Assembly: GCF_012927455.1 (NCBI RefSeq)
Contig: NZ_JABBPE010000002.1
Location: forward strand, 434,001 to 498,000
Direction: 5' to 3'
Length of the DNA stretch: 64,000 bases
Origin: Polaromonas sp.
GTDB taxonomy: Bacteria > Pseudomonadota > Gammaproteobacteria > Burkholderiales > Burkholderiaceae_C
This document shows, one piece after another, positions 1 through 8,799 of the stretch. The translations under genes were made by a program, and so were the position numbers. The notes under the pieces were generated by a model. It ran no database searches. It had not been told where the DNA came from and was given only the letters and a program-made list of their open reading frames with translations. The stretch's first letter is position 1, and each line of letters starts with the position of its first letter.

Positions 1-695
1 GCGGCGTCGCGCATCGAGCTGTACCAGGCATCGCGCTGCATCTGACTGCCCTTGCCGGCAATGGGTGCCACTGAAATGCTGTGGCGCGAACTGGCATAGC
101 CGCCGCGAAAACCCTTGCTGTGGGCGCTGAAAAAATGGCTTTGCTGCGCCGACACCCCCGCGCCTTCGCTGTTGGTAATCAGGCGGCTGGTGCCCATGGC
201 TGCGGCTTCGCACTGCAGCGCCAGCTGGGCCGCTTGTTCCGACGTGATGGCCCAGGGGAAAAACAGATCGAGCGCCGGGTACTCGTAAGAGATGTCGCGA
301 TCGTCGGGCAAGCCCGAGGTCGGGTCCTCGGCCGTGAAACGCGCAATGTCGTAGGCCGCCTTCACGGTCTGGCGAATCGCCGCTTTCGAAAAATCGCTGG
401 TGGCCGCGTTGCCGCGTTTTTTGCCAACGTACACCGTGACGCCCAGCGACTTGTCGCGGTTGCGTTCAACGGTTTCCAGATCGCCCTTGCGCACGCTGAC
501 CGACAAGCCGCAGCCTTCTGAGGCTTCGGCGGCCGCGTCGCTGGCGCCCAGCTTTTTGGCGTGTGCCAGTGCGCTGTCAACCAGCTGCTCAAAAAAGTCG
601 CGGTGGTAGCTGAAGCCGGCTTCGGGCTGGCTACTCTGGCGGGCGGCTGGTCGGGAAGCGGAACTGACTGAACGGGCGGGAGATTTTAGGGTCAT
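1..695 (-). CDS. pmbA: TldE/PmbA metalloprotease, N-terminal part (gene runs off the left edge)
   Basis: The reverse strand from the ATG at 695 translates as a PmbA/TldE protein: about 230 N-terminal residues are present and the rest lies outside the window. The family signature is clear: GLSVSVRKGDLETVE, then the KSLGVTVYVGKKRGNAAT block and SDFSKAAIRQTV. TldE partners TldD in an intracellular zinc peptidase that processes modified peptides such as microcin B17 and helps degrade CcdA. It is divergent from darP, the arrangement known in many gamma- and betaproteobacteria, and the two start codons are only about 8 bp apart. An N-terminal Ser/Ala/Arg-rich extension of about 20 residues precedes the conserved domain, so the true start could be slightly downstream. 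Identification is firm. Confidence 0.9.
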   Translation of the reverse strand, partial: MTLKSPARSVSSASRPAARQSSQPEAGFSYHRDFFEQLVDSALAHAKKLGASDAAAEASEGCGLSVSVRKGDLETVERNRDKSLGVTVYVGKKRGNAATSDFSKAAIRQTVKAAYDIARFTAEDPTSGLPDDRDISYEYPALDLFFPWAITSEQAAQLALQCEAAAMGTSRLITNSEGAGVSAQQSHFFSAHSKGFRGGYASSRHSISVAPIAGKGSQMQRDAWYSSMRDA

Positions 696-703
696 GGGTA
701 GCT

Positions 704-1366
704 ATGATACTGACTGCTATGAATATCAAGACAAACAAGGCCATCAAGGGCGTCAAGGGCTACTGGTCCAACGGCCGCTTCGTCAAACCCGAAGAAATTG
801 CACTAGAGGAAGTCGGCCCGCCCAGCAAAACCCAGCTGAAAGCCGAGGCCGGTGAAAAACAGGCGCTCGGCGAGGCGCTGCTGACGCTGCGTGCCGACCT
901 GATGGCGCGGCTCGATTTGCCCGACAAACTGCTAGATGCGCTGGCCCAGGCCAAACGCATCACAAGTTTTGAGGGCAGGCGCCGTCAGATGCAATTTATC
1001 GGCAAGCTGATGCGCCCGCTTGACGCCGAGCCCATCCGCGAAGCCATCAACGAGCAACTCGGCGGCTCGGCGCAGCTCACGCTGACGCTGCACCTGGCCG
1101 AGCAATGGCGCGACAAGCTGGTGGCCTCCGACGATGCGCTGGGCAGCTGGCTGACCGAGCATCCGCAAACAGACGCGCAGCAGCTGCGCGCCCTGATCCG
1201 CCAGGCCCGCAAGGACGCCAAGCCCGAGAAACCTGAAAGCGCTGGCGAGGCGCCGCGCCACGGCAAGCCTTACCGCGAGATTTTCCAGCTGGTCAAGCAG
1301 GCATTGGCGGCACAAAGCGAAGGCGAAGATAAAGGCGGAGTGGCGGCGCAGGAGCCCGAAGCATGA
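704..1366 (+). CDS. darP: DarP (YjgA) ribosome biogenesis factor, DUF615
   Basis: 220 residues matching the YjgA/DarP family, which acts late in 50S subunit assembly. Typical features are the N-terminal KGYWSNGR..EEI segment, the basic central region (LPDKLLDALAQAKRI, then EGRRRQMQFIGKLMR at about 95-112), and a charged C-terminal helix ending in the HGKPYREIFQLVK block. ATG at 704 gives six extra residues compared with the ATG at 719 (MNIKTNKAIK), and the second is equally plausible; with 704 the gap to the divergent pmbA start is only 8 bp. The stop overlaps the mog start as ATGA, so the two are translationally coupled. Identification is firm; only the start is uncertain. Confidence 0.92.
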   Translation: MILTAMNIKTNKAIKGVKGYWSNGRFVKPEEIALEEVGPPSKTQLKAEAGEKQALGEALLTLRADLMARLDLPDKLLDALAQAKRITSFEGRRRQMQFIGKLMRPLDAEPIREAINEQLGGSAQLTLTLHLAEQWRDKLVASDDALGSWLTEHPQTDAQQLRALIRQARKDAKPEKPESAGEAPRHGKPYREIFQLVKQALAAQSEGEDKGGVAAQEPEA

Positions 1367-2004
1367 GCGTGCCAGCCAGCCAGCCGCACGACATGGTGAG
1401 GATAGGCATCGTGTCGGTCAGCGACCGTGCTTCTGCCGGGGTTTATGTGGACAAGGGCCTGCCCGCATTAAAGGACTGGCTGACACGCGCCTTGCGCAAC
1501 CCCATCAGCTTTGAAGAGCGCCTGATTCCCGACGAACAGCAGCGCATCAGCGCCACGCTGATTGAACTGGTCGATGCCGGCTGCGCGCTGGTGCTAACCA
1601 CCGGCGGCACCGGCCCGGCGGTGCGCGACGTGACGCCGGAAGCCACGCTGGCAGTGGCGCACAGGCAGATGCCAGGTTTTGGCGAGCAGATGCGGCAGAT
1701 CAGCCTTAAATTCGTGCCCACGGCTATTCTTTCGCGCCAATGCGCGGTGATTCGGGACAGCAGCCTGATCCTCAACCTGCCCGGCCAGCCCAAGTCCATA
1801 CAAGAAACACTGGAAGGCCTGAAAAATGCCGCCGGTGAAACTATCGTGCCCGGCATCTTTGCCGCCGTGCCCTACTGCATCGACTTGATAAGCGGCCCTT
1901 ATCTTGAAACCGATCCCGCGGTCTGCCAGGCCTTCCGTCCCAAGTCGGCCCTTCGTACGCCCGGTACGCCCGGTACGCCCGGCAGCTCAGCGCGCGCCCC
2001 GTGA
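1363..2004 (+). CDS. mog: Molybdopterin adenylyltransferase Mog
   Basis: 213 residues of the MoaB/Mog family. The enzyme adenylates molybdopterin before molybdate insertion in cytoplasmic Moco synthesis. The nucleotide-binding signature TTGGTGPAVRDVTPEAT lies at about 79-95 and a second conserved stretch, LNLPGQPKSI, at about 140-150. Length is close to E. coli Mog apart from a non-conserved C-terminal tail. That tail is encoded by three exact 9-bp direct repeats (unit TACGCCCGG, 1956-1982), giving a Pro-Gly-Thr repeat just before the stop, and looks like simple-sequence slippage. It overlaps darP upstream (ATGA) and the amidase downstream (GTGA), so it is in a compact operon. Confidence 0.93.
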   Translation: MSVPASQPHDMVRIGIVSVSDRASAGVYVDKGLPALKDWLTRALRNPISFEERLIPDEQQRISATLIELVDAGCALVLTTGGTGPAVRDVTPEATLAVAHRQMPGFGEQMRQISLKFVPTAILSRQCAVIRDSSLILNLPGQPKSIQETLEGLKNAAGETIVPGIFAAVPYCIDLISGPYLETDPAVCQAFRPKSALRTPGTPGTPGSSARAP

Positions 2005-3272
2005 CGAACACGCCGCTTTCAGCCATGGCCTGCGCCGCGCAACTGGCGGGCGGCACGCTGGATGCGGCTTCGCTGCTGACGGGCACTTATGCGCGCATAG
2101 CCGCGCAAGATGGCGCGCTCGGCGCCTTGGTGGCCCGGCTGGACCTCCCCACGGCCTTGGCGCAGCTGAAAACGCTTGAAGGTCCGCTGCAGGGCCTGCC
2201 GGTCGCCGTCAAGGACATCTTCGACACCTGCGATCTGCCCACCAGCTATGGCTCGCCGCTGTACGCAGGCGCTGCCGCACGCAGCGATGCGGCCATGGTC
2301 AGCGCGATTCGCCGCGCCGGCGGGCTGGTGATTGCCAAATCCAGCACCACCGAATTTGCCTTTCTTGAGCCTACCGCGACCCGCAACCCCAACGCCGCTG
2401 GCCGCACGCCGGGCGGCTCGTCGGCTGGATCAGCGGCAGCGGTCGCGGCCGGCCTGCTGCCTCTGGCGATTGGCAGCCAGACCGGCGGCTCCATCATTCG
2501 CCCGGCGTCGTACTGCGGCGTGACTGGTTTCAAGCCGAGCTTTGGCCTATTGCCGACGGCGGGGCTCAAATGCTTTTCGTGGTCGCTCGACACGGTAGGC
2601 CTGTTTGCCGTCAGCGTCGCCGATGTCGCCTGGTTTGCCGAGGCCGTCAGCGGCCATGCGCTGGCGCTTGCTTCTGCAGCGGCACGGCCATGGGTGGTCG
2701 GCGTGCCAAACGCCTATCCCTGGGGCGCCGTATCGCCGAGTGCCCAGCGTGCGATAGCCGCGGGCAGCCAGGCCTGGCGGGCCGCTGGTGCCGAGGTGCG
2801 CAGCGTGGATCTGCCGGCCTGGATGAACGATGTGTTTGAGGCGCAGGACGTGATTCAGGGCTTTGAGGCCTGGCGTGCGCTGGCGCGCGAGGTGGACCAG
2901 CACCCGCAAGCGTTGTCGGCGCTGCTGCGCGAATACTTGCTGGCTGCTCGCCACATCACGGCGCAGGCCTACGAAGCCGCGCAGCACACCGCCGCGCAGG
3001 CCCGGCTGGCTTGCGCGGACTGGTTCACCCAGTTTGATGTGCTGATGACGCCGAGTGCCGTGGACGAGGCGCCGGCGGGTTACGCCAGCACCGGGGTTTC
3101 GACCTTCAACCGCGCCTGGACGCTGCTGGGACTGCCTTGCGTGAACGTGGCGGGCGCCGTCGGCGTAAACGGTTACCCGATGGGCTTGCAAGTAATAGGC
3201 GCGCCGCGCGCAGACCGCCAATGCCTGCAGGCCGCCGACCTGCTGGAACGCGCCTTGCGCTTGCCAGCCTGA
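2001..3272 (+). CDS. Amidase of the amidase-signature (GatA-like) family
   Basis: 423 residues with the complete amidase-signature Ser-cisSer-Lys machinery: Lys71 in LPVAVKDIFDT, the GGSSAGSAAA loop at about 138-147 with the bridging Ser, and the nucleophile Ser164 in TGGSIIRPASYCG. It would hydrolyse a small carboxamide in the cytoplasm; the substrate cannot be read from sequence. It is not the GatA of a GatCAB complex, because gatB and gatC are not adjacent and the protein is shorter than usual GatA. The start is GTG at 2001, overlapping the mog stop. The downstream cysE is convergent and only 14 bp away. Confidence 0.85.
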   Translation: MTNTPLSAMACAAQLAGGTLDAASLLTGTYARIAAQDGALGALVARLDLPTALAQLKTLEGPLQGLPVAVKDIFDTCDLPTSYGSPLYAGAAARSDAAMVSAIRRAGGLVIAKSSTTEFAFLEPTATRNPNAAGRTPGGSSAGSAAAVAAGLLPLAIGSQTGGSIIRPASYCGVTGFKPSFGLLPTAGLKCFSWSLDTVGLFAVSVADVAWFAEAVSGHALALASAAARPWVVGVPNAYPWGAVSPSAQRAIAAGSQAWRAAGAEVRSVDLPAWMNDVFEAQDVIQGFEAWRALAREVDQHPQALSALLREYLLAARHITAQAYEAAQHTAAQARLACADWFTQFDVLMTPSAVDEAPAGYASTGVSTFNRAWTLLGLPCVNVAGAVGVNGYPMGLQVIGAPRADRQCLQAADLLERALRLPA

Positions 3273-3286
3273 CGAGATCGGCTGAT

Positions 3287-4066
3287 TTACTTTCCGATCA
3301 GCTGGTTCAGCTTGTCGGCCTCAAAGGTTTCCTGCAGCGCCGCGTCCTTGGGCACGCAGTCGCGCGAGGCGGCGCTGGCCGGCGCAGCCAGCCGCTCTAT
3401 CGCTTGCCAGAGCAAGGCAATCTGGTGCTCCTGTCCGGCCGCGTTGTCGATCAGGCCGCGCAGGGCCTGCGACAGCGGGTCGTCGTTTTGCGTGACCCCG
3501 TAGGCGGAAAACCCCATCTGGCTGGCAGCTGCTTCGCGCTTGACGTCGGTATCGGCCTGAATCACCCGGGCTGGGTTTCCCACCGCCGTGGCGCCTGCCG
3601 GCACCGGCTTGACGACGACAGCGTTGGAGCCGATACGGGCGCCATCGCCAACGGTGAAGCCCCCCAGCACCTGCGCTCCGGCACCGACCACCACGCCCTG
3701 CCCGAGTGTGGGATGGCGCTTGGCGCCTTTGTAAAGCGAGGTCCCGCCCAGCGTCACGCCCTGGTAGATCGTGCAGCCGTTGCCAATTTCAGCGGTTTCG
3801 CCCACCACCACGCCCATGGCATGGTCAAAAAAGACACAAGTGCCAATTTTGGCGCCAGGATGAATTTCAATGCCGGTGAGCCAGCGCGAGATGTGCGAGA
3901 TGAAGCGGCCCAGCCATTTGAAGTCGTGGTGCCAGCACCAGTGGGCACGGCGGTGCAGAATCAGCGCGTGCAGGCCGGGGTAGCAGGTCAGCACCTCCCA
4001 GGCCGTGCGAGCGGCCGGGTCGCGTTCAAGAATGCATTGGACGTCGGAGCGGATTCTGGAAAACAT
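3287..4066 (-). CDS. cysE: Serine O-acetyltransferase CysE
   Basis: 259 residues, a left-handed beta-helix acyltransferase that makes O-acetylserine for cysteine synthesis. Visible features: the family N-terminal region ([15 protein letters not shown]), the IHPGAKIG hexapeptide start, the [17 protein letters not shown] active-site strip with the conserved His, and further hexapeptide turns ([13 protein letters not shown]). The C-terminal tail after about residue 185 is non-conserved. The gene follows trmJ on the same strand with a 20-bp gap and probably shares its transcript. Firm assignment. Confidence 0.92.
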   Translation of the reverse strand: MFSRIRSDVQCILERDPAARTAWEVLTCYPGLHALILHRRAHWCWHHDFKWLGRFISHISRWLTGIEIHPGAKIGTCVFFDHAMGVVVGETAEIGNGCTIYQGVTLGGTSLYKGAKRHPTLGQGVVVGAGAQVLGGFTVGDGARIGSNAVVVKPVPAGATAVGNPARVIQADTDVKREAAASQMGFSAYGVTQNDDPLSQALRGLIDNAAGQEHQIALLWQAIERLAAPASAASRDCVPKDAALQETFEADKLNQLIGK

Positions 4067-4086
4067 CAGGGGAGTCTACCGGTCGC

Positions 4087-4908
4087 TCAAAGTGTTTGCC
4101 GACTGGCGGCTTTGCCGGCGGCCTGCAAGGCTTTTTGCGCCATCACTTTGGCCACGCCGCGCAGGATGTGGATTTCTTCGGGGCTGAGCCGGGCCCGGTT
4201 AAACAGCTGGTTCAGCCGTGGCATCAGCTTTTTGGGCGACGCCGGGTCCAGAAAGCCGATGGCTGCCAGCGCCTCTTCCCAGTGTTTGAGCATGCCGGCC
4301 ACTGCTGCCGCGTCGGCCTGCTCGGGCTCGGCCGTGGCCGCCTGCACCGCATAGCCGCCCAGCGCCTCGCGCCAATCGTAGGCAATCAGCTGCACGGCGG
4401 CTGCCAGATTGAGGGAGCCAAACTTCGGATCGCTTGGAATGCTCAAGGCGACATGGCAGCGGTAGACATCGTCGTTTTGCATGCCAAAACGCTCGCAACC
4501 GAACAAAAAAGCAATCGAATCGGGCGCTAGCCCATGACTGACGGGCGTAGTCAGCTCTGAATTCGATAGCAAATCGGCATCGGCTGCAGGTTGGCGGGAT
4601 GCCAGTAGTTCGGCAAAATGCGCCCGCGGCGACCGCGTGGGCGGGCCAAAGTCGCGCGGCGTCATGGCGGTGGCGCACAAGTGCACCACGCCGTCGAGCG
4701 CTTCATCGAGCGTGGCCACGATGCGCGCGTTTTTCAGCACGTCAAGGGCGCCGCTGGCGCGCTGTATGGTTTCCTCGCGGTTCAGCACATTGGCCCAGCG
4801 CGGCGCCACCAGCACCAGGTCGTCAAATCCCATGACTTTCATGGCGCGGGCGGTGGCGCCCACATTGCCGGCGTGGCTGGTGTTGATCAGGATGAAACGG
4901 GTTTTCAT
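4087..4908 (-). CDS. trmJ: tRNA (cytidine/uridine-2'-O-)-methyltransferase TrmJ
   Basis: 273 residues of the SpoU/TrmJ family, which 2'-O-methylates position 32 of tRNAs using SAM. The N-terminus MKTRFILINTSHAGNVGA carries motif 1 (N..H.GNVG); motif 2 is IAFLFGCERFGM; motif 3 is SLNLAAAVQL. Between the first and second halves of the SPOUT domain, residues about 112-132 (from DADLLSNSE to GLAPDS) are encoded by an in-frame copy of the dispersed repeat described at 4512-4575, so this segment is extra relative to E. coli TrmJ. The reading frame stays open and all motifs are intact. It is divergent from suhB, as in E. coli. Confidence 0.92.
   Translation of the reverse strand: MKTRFILINTSHAGNVGATARAMKVMGFDDLVLVAPRWANVLNREETIQRASGALDVLKNARIVATLDEALDGVVHLCATAMTPRDFGPPTRSPRAHFAELLASRQPAADADLLSNSELTTPVSHGLAPDSIAFLFGCERFGMQNDDVYRCHVALSIPSDPKFGSLNLAAAVQLIAYDWREALGGYAVQAATAEPEQADAAAVAGMLKHWEEALAAIGFLDPASPKKLMPRLNQLFNRARLSPEEIHILRGVAKVMAQKALQAAGKAASRQTL
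4512..4575 (-). repeat. Dispersed Comamonadaceae-type repeat copy inside trmJ
   Basis: Read on the minus strand, the sequence runs TTGCTATC..AGAGCTGACTACGCCC..CATGGGCTAGCGCCC, which aligns with the intergenic copies (TTGCTAT..AATAGCTGCTTGCGCCC..TTGGGCTAGAGCCC). It lies wholly inside the trmJ reading frame without breaking it and has drifted from the consensus more than most intergenic copies. Confidence 0.7.
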
Positions 4909-5030
4909 GGGTAAATTTGTCCGCGGGCTCGGCCCTGAAGTCTGTGCGCTGGCGAAGCCGGTAAAATAGCCGATTGTCGCCTGCCGCCGGTTACCGGTTC
5001 GCAGCTCCTGCCTGCTCTTTCATACCCTTT

Positions 5031-5999
5031 ATGTCCAGCAATCTACACCCCATGCTCAATGTGGCCGTCAAGGCTGCGCGTGCCGCCGGCGCCATCATCA
5101 ACCGGGCCGCGCTTGATGTCGAAGCGGTTCGCGTATCGGTCAAGCAGACCAACGACTTTGTCACCGAAGTCGACCACAACGCCGAAGCCGCAATCATCGA
5201 GAACCTGCTGACCGCCTACCCCGGCCACGGCATTCTGGCCGAAGAATCAGGCAGCGAACACGGCGCCAAAGATTCCGAATTTGTCTGGATCATCGACCCG
5301 CTGGACGGCACCACCAACTTTATCCACGGTTTTCCGTTTTACTGCGTCAGCATTGCGCTGGCCGTGCGCGGCAAGATCGAGCAGGCAGTGGTCTACGACC
5401 CCATCCGCAACGACATCTACAGTGCCAGCAAAGGCCGCGGCGCCTACGTCAACGACCGCCGCCTGCGCGTGGCCAAACGCATCCGCCTGCAGGAGTGCCT
5501 GATTTCAACCGGTTTCCCCTACCGCCCGGGCGACAAGCTCAAACCCTATCTCAACATGCTCGGCGAAGTCATGAGCCAGTGTGCCGGCGTACGCCGCCCG
5601 GGCGCGGCCGCGCTCGACCTGGCGCATGTGGCGGCAGGCTTCAGTGATGGCTTTTTTGAAAGCGGCCTGCAGCCCTGGGATGTGGCGGCCGGCTCACTGC
5701 TGATCACTGAAGCCGGCGGCCTGATTGGCAACTACACCGGCGAGTCCGACTTCATCGACCACGGCGAATGCGTCGCCGGCAACCCGCGCATCTATGGCCA
5801 GCTGGTGGCTACGCTGGGCAAATACAGCAAATTTGCCGGAGCGGGCGACAAGGCCTCGGTGCGCCAGACCCTGCAGGACGATACGGCCGCCGGCGACATT
5901 GCCAGCACCACTTTGCCGGCGGACAAGCCCACTTTGAAGGCCATGAAAGTCAAGACGCTGGTGACAGGCGACTCTGGCCCACAAGACGCGCCGCTTTGA
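5031..5999 (+). CDS. suhB: Inositol-1-monophosphatase family protein SuhB
   Basis: 322 residues from ATG 5031 ([13 protein letters not shown]). The family metal-binding motifs are all present: EES at about 71-73, [14 protein letters not shown] at 89-102, and the C-terminal WDVAAG motif near 222. SuhB is a Li-sensitive phosphomonoesterase that also acts in rRNA transcription antitermination in enterics. The open frame extends upstream to 4974, but those residues are not family-like. A Ser/Thr/Ala-rich C-terminal tail of about 50 residues follows the conserved domain. It is divergent from trmJ. Confidence 0.92.
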   Translation: MSSNLHPMLNVAVKAARAAGAIINRAALDVEAVRVSVKQTNDFVTEVDHNAEAAIIENLLTAYPGHGILAEESGSEHGAKDSEFVWIIDPLDGTTNFIHGFPFYCVSIALAVRGKIEQAVVYDPIRNDIYSASKGRGAYVNDRRLRVAKRIRLQECLISTGFPYRPGDKLKPYLNMLGEVMSQCAGVRRPGAAALDLAHVAAGFSDGFFESGLQPWDVAAGSLLITEAGGLIGNYTGESDFIDHGECVAGNPRIYGQLVATLGKYSKFAGAGDKASVRQTLQDDTAAGDIASTTLPADKPTLKAMKVKTLVTGDSGPQDAPL

Positions 6000-6142
6000 G
6001 CCGACAGTCGCTGGTCAGCTCCACTAACAGCCTTGCAGTTGCTGCTGGGCGGCTACAGCTAAAATCGAAGACGCGGCAAGGACGCCTGGAGCATGGATGC
6101 CAGGCGCACCCACTGCCCTCCTAACCTGACTGATCCTCACCT

Positions 6143-6439
6143 ATGCCCGCACTGAGCTCAAAAATTTCCTCCACCACGGCTGATGCAGCCCTGCTCCTTG
6201 AAGTTGCTGAACTGGTCGTGAGCGCCTTGAATCTGGAAGTCGTTGCGACCGATGTACAAGCGGACGATCCGCTGTACGGCGACGGACTGGGGCTGGACTC
6301 CATCGACATTCTGGAAATTGCCCTGGTGGTTTCCAAGCGTTATGGCCTGCAATTGCGCGCCGATCAGGATGACAACCACGCCATCTTTCATTCGTTGCGC
6401 AGCCTGGGCGACCATATCGCCAGCCAACGAACCAAGTGA
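6143..6439 (+). CDS. Acyl carrier protein of the polyene locus
   Basis: 98 residues with a phosphopantetheine-binding domain; the attachment serine is Ser53 in GLGLDSIDILEIAL. It would carry the growing chain for the type II polyketide enzymes encoded downstream. It is the first gene of a run in which nearly every junction is a 4-bp overlap (GTGA here with the next gene). Known aryl polyene loci usually carry two adjacent ACP genes; the 140 bp upstream hold no second one, so this locus has a single dedicated ACP within the window. Confidence 0.88.
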   Translation: MPALSSKISSTTADAALLLEVAELVVSALNLEVVATDVQADDPLYGDGLGLDSIDILEIALVVSKRYGLQLRADQDDNHAIFHSLRSLGDHIASQRTK

Positions 6440-7107
6440 CAGCCGCACTGACGACCAGCTTGGGACAGGTCTTTCGCTGGGGGGCTGTCGCCCTGCTGGG
6501 ACTGGCTTACGCGCTGGCCTCTCATCTGGCCGCCGCCGCTAGCACGCCCAATCTGCTGGGCGCCCTGGTCGCCATCGTCCCGCTGCTGGGGCTGGCCCTG
6601 GTGATGGCTTGGCGCTCGCCGCAGCGCGTGCTGATGCTGGCGCTGTTCTTCGCAGGCTGCGTTGCGCTCTACGCCGCCAGCGACTGGCTGGTCACCCATT
6701 ACAACTGGGTCTTCCTGCTGCAGCATGCCGGCATCTATGGACTGCTCTGCGCCGCCTTCGGCCGGACCCTGCAAGGCGGCAAGACGCCGATGATTTCGCA
6801 CTTCGCCAGCATCGTGCACGGCGAACTTTCGCCAGCGCTGATGAGCTACACACGCTCTGCCACCTGGGCCTGGACCAGCTATTTCGGCGCCATTGCAACG
6901 CTTTCGCTGCTTCTGTTCTGGCTGGCACCGGTCGCGGTCTGGTCTGCCTTTGCCAACCTGCTGGGTATTCCCCTACTGGCCTTGATGTTCGCCGGCGAAT
7001 ATGCTGTACGTTGTTACGTATTGCCAGCTGCGGACCGGGCCGGACCGCTGGAGGCGATTCGCGCCTACCGCCAGGCGTCTTCCGATGGTTCGGCGCGCCT
7101 GCCATGA
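6436..7107 (+). CDS. COG4648-type membrane protein of aryl polyene clusters
   Basis: 223 residues, start GTG 6436 overlapping the ACP stop. It is almost entirely hydrophobic, with about six predicted membrane segments separated by short basic loops and a polar, Arg-containing C-terminus. Position directly between the ACP and the AMP-ligase matches the COG4648 inner-membrane proteins found in aryl polyene clusters, whose biochemical role is not settled. No catalytic motif is visible. Assignment rests on hydrophobicity, length and position. Confidence 0.75.
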   Translation: MTAALTTSLGQVFRWGAVALLGLAYALASHLAAAASTPNLLGALVAIVPLLGLALVMAWRSPQRVLMLALFFAGCVALYAASDWLVTHYNWVFLLQHAGIYGLLCAAFGRTLQGGKTPMISHFASIVHGELSPALMSYTRSATWAWTSYFGAIATLSLLLFWLAPVAVWSAFANLLGIPLLALMFAGEYAVRCYVLPAADRAGPLEAIRAYRQASSDGSARLP

Positions 7108-8477
7108 CCTCCCTAAGCACCTTTCCACTTGTCACGCATACCCACGCAGAAGATGTAGTGGCGTATGCCCAGGGCAAGCCGATCAGCTTGGCACATTTTC
7201 TGGCCGACGTCAGGCACCTCGCTGCGGCATTGCCGGCCGGCCGGCATATGCTCAATGCTTGCGGCGACCGCTACCGCTTTGCTGTCGGTGTCGCCGCTGC
7301 CCTGCTGGCAGACAAGATCAGCCTGCTGCCGCCCTCGCTGACGCCCGAGATGGTGCGCCAAGTCAAGCGCTATGCGCCTGACCTGTTTTGCCTGACGGAC
7401 CAGCCACAGTCCATCGATTTGCCGCGATTGGCCTGGGCTGACGCGATGACAGACCGCACACCCGCGCCAGCCGGCGCACCCATTGACATTCCCCAGATTG
7501 CGGCAGCGCAAACGGCCGTCATCGCCTTCACATCGGGATCGACCGGCGCACCCGTGGCGCACCGTAAAAACTGGGGCGGACTGGTGAGCAGCGTGCGTGC
7601 CGAAGCCGCCCGCCTCGGCCTGCTGGACGGGCGCCGCCACAGCATCGTGGCGACGGTACCGCCGCAGCACATGTATGGCTTTGAATCGTCCGTGCTGATC
7701 GCGCTGCAAAGCGGCGCCGCCCTGAGCGCGGCGCATCCGTTTTATCCGGCCGACATCTGCGCGGCACTGGCGGCAGTGCCTCGCCCTTGCATGCTGGTCA
7801 CCACACCGGTTCATCTGCGGGTGCTATTGGGCTCAGGCCTGAGCATTCCCTCGCCCGATCTGGTGCTGTCGGCCACAGCGCCGTTGCCGCCCCAGCTGGC
7901 CTTGGCGACCGAGGCCAGCCTGCATGCACCGGTGCTGGAGATTTACGGCTGTACCGAGACCGGCCAGATTGCCTCGCGCCGTACCACCGAAAGCGCGCAA
8001 TGGAGGCTCTTCCCCGAGATCAAGCTGCACGCGGCGCAGGACCGGATTTGGGCCTCGGGAGGGCATATCGAGCAAGCGATGCCGATGGCCGATGAGCTGG
8101 AGCTGCTGACCGACCAGCACTTTCTACTGCATGGCCGTACCGCCGATCTCGTCAATATCGCGGGCAAACGCAGCTCGCTCGACTATTTGAGCTTTCAGCT
8201 CAATGCCGTGCCGGGCGTGCTGGACGGCACTTTTTTCATGCCCGACGATGCTGGTGGCGAGACCGTGACGCGCCTGATGGCCTTTGCGGTAGCGCCCGGC
8301 ATGACGGCGCTCGCTCTGCTGGCCGCCCTGCGTGAGCGGGTTGACGCCAACTTCATCCCGAGACCGCTGGTACTGCTCGATGCGCTGCCGCGCAACAGCA
8401 CTGGAAAATTGCCGCGCGACACGCTGCTGGCGCTGGCACGCGAACACCAGCGCAAGGGGGCCGCCCATGCTGGGTGA
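7104..8477 (+). CDS. AMP-dependent acyl/aroyl-ACP synthetase of the polyene locus
   Basis: 457 residues from the ATG at 7104 (ATGA overlap with the upstream stop); the frame is open further upstream but that part is a shadow. Adenylate-forming motifs: the P-loop AFTSGSTGAP at about 141-150, the A5-type YGCTETG at 281-287, and the C-terminal RNSTGKLPR with the A10 catalytic lysine. In aryl polyene biosynthesis such enzymes load the aromatic starter acid onto the ACP, which is the likely role here. The enzyme is shorter than acyl-CoA ligases, as expected for this subfamily. Confidence 0.85.
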   Translation: MTSLSTFPLVTHTHAEDVVAYAQGKPISLAHFLADVRHLAAALPAGRHMLNACGDRYRFAVGVAAALLADKISLLPPSLTPEMVRQVKRYAPDLFCLTDQPQSIDLPRLAWADAMTDRTPAPAGAPIDIPQIAAAQTAVIAFTSGSTGAPVAHRKNWGGLVSSVRAEAARLGLLDGRRHSIVATVPPQHMYGFESSVLIALQSGAALSAAHPFYPADICAALAAVPRPCMLVTTPVHLRVLLGSGLSIPSPDLVLSATAPLPPQLALATEASLHAPVLEIYGCTETGQIASRRTTESAQWRLFPEIKLHAAQDRIWASGGHIEQAMPMADELELLTDQHFLLHGRTADLVNIAGKRSSLDYLSFQLNAVPGVLDGTFFMPDDAGGETVTRLMAFAVAPGMTALALLAALRERVDANFIPRPLVLLDALPRNSTGKLPRDTLLALAREHQRKGAAHAG

Positions 8478-8799
8478 AACCACGCTGGTCATTGCGCCAG
8501 ACCATCCGGCCTTTGCAGGCCATTTTCCGGGCGCGCCGATTTTGCCCGGGGTGGTGTTGCTGGACGCCGCCGTCCATGCCGTTTGCAGTGCTCTGCCATC
8601 ACTTCTCCCCTCGACAACACAAGCGGGCGTCAAACAGACCTGGCAGATCAGCGTGGCCAAATTCCTCAGCCCGGTCGGTCCGGGCGAGAAGCTGACCATT
8701 TCCTGCGCCGCCTCAGCCTCCGGCAGCACGCGCTTTGACATTTCAAGCGGCAAGCGCAAGGTCGCCACGGGCACGCTGGTGTTGCAATCCTCTTCATGA
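8467..8799 (+). CDS. Hot-dog dehydratase (ApeI/FabZ-like), Glu-lacking partner
   Basis: 110 residues from ATG 8467, overlapping the ligase end by 11 bp. The fold signature AGHFPGAPILPGVVLLDAAV (17-36) contains the FabZ-type active-site His19 (GHFPG). The acidic residue FabZ uses at the next helix is an Asp (Asp33) rather than the usual Glu. A 3-hydroxyacyl-ACP dehydratase role in forming the conjugated double bonds is inferred from family and position. The second dehydratase of the locus (16436-16993) has the opposite pattern, so the two may share an active site. The stop overlaps the acyltransferase start (ATGA). Confidence 0.8.
   Translation: MLGETTLVIAPDHPAFAGHFPGAPILPGVVLLDAAVHAVCSALPSLLPSTTQAGVKQTWQISVAKFLSPVGPGEKLTISCAASASGSTRFDISSGKRKVATGTLVLQSSS

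Noticed and set aside
3262-3302. Bidirectional terminator between the amidase and cysE
   Set aside because: Only a 6-bp GATCGG/CCGATC match with no T-run on either strand.
3137-4354. 405-residue plus-strand frame opposite cysE and trmJ
   Set aside because: Shadow of two firmly identified minus-strand genes in high-GC DNA; no family features.
6609-7103. Upstream extension of the acyl-ACP synthetase frame (ATG 6609)
   Set aside because: It lies inside the membrane-protein gene in another frame and lacks any ligase similarity; the ATGA junction at 7104 gives the real start.
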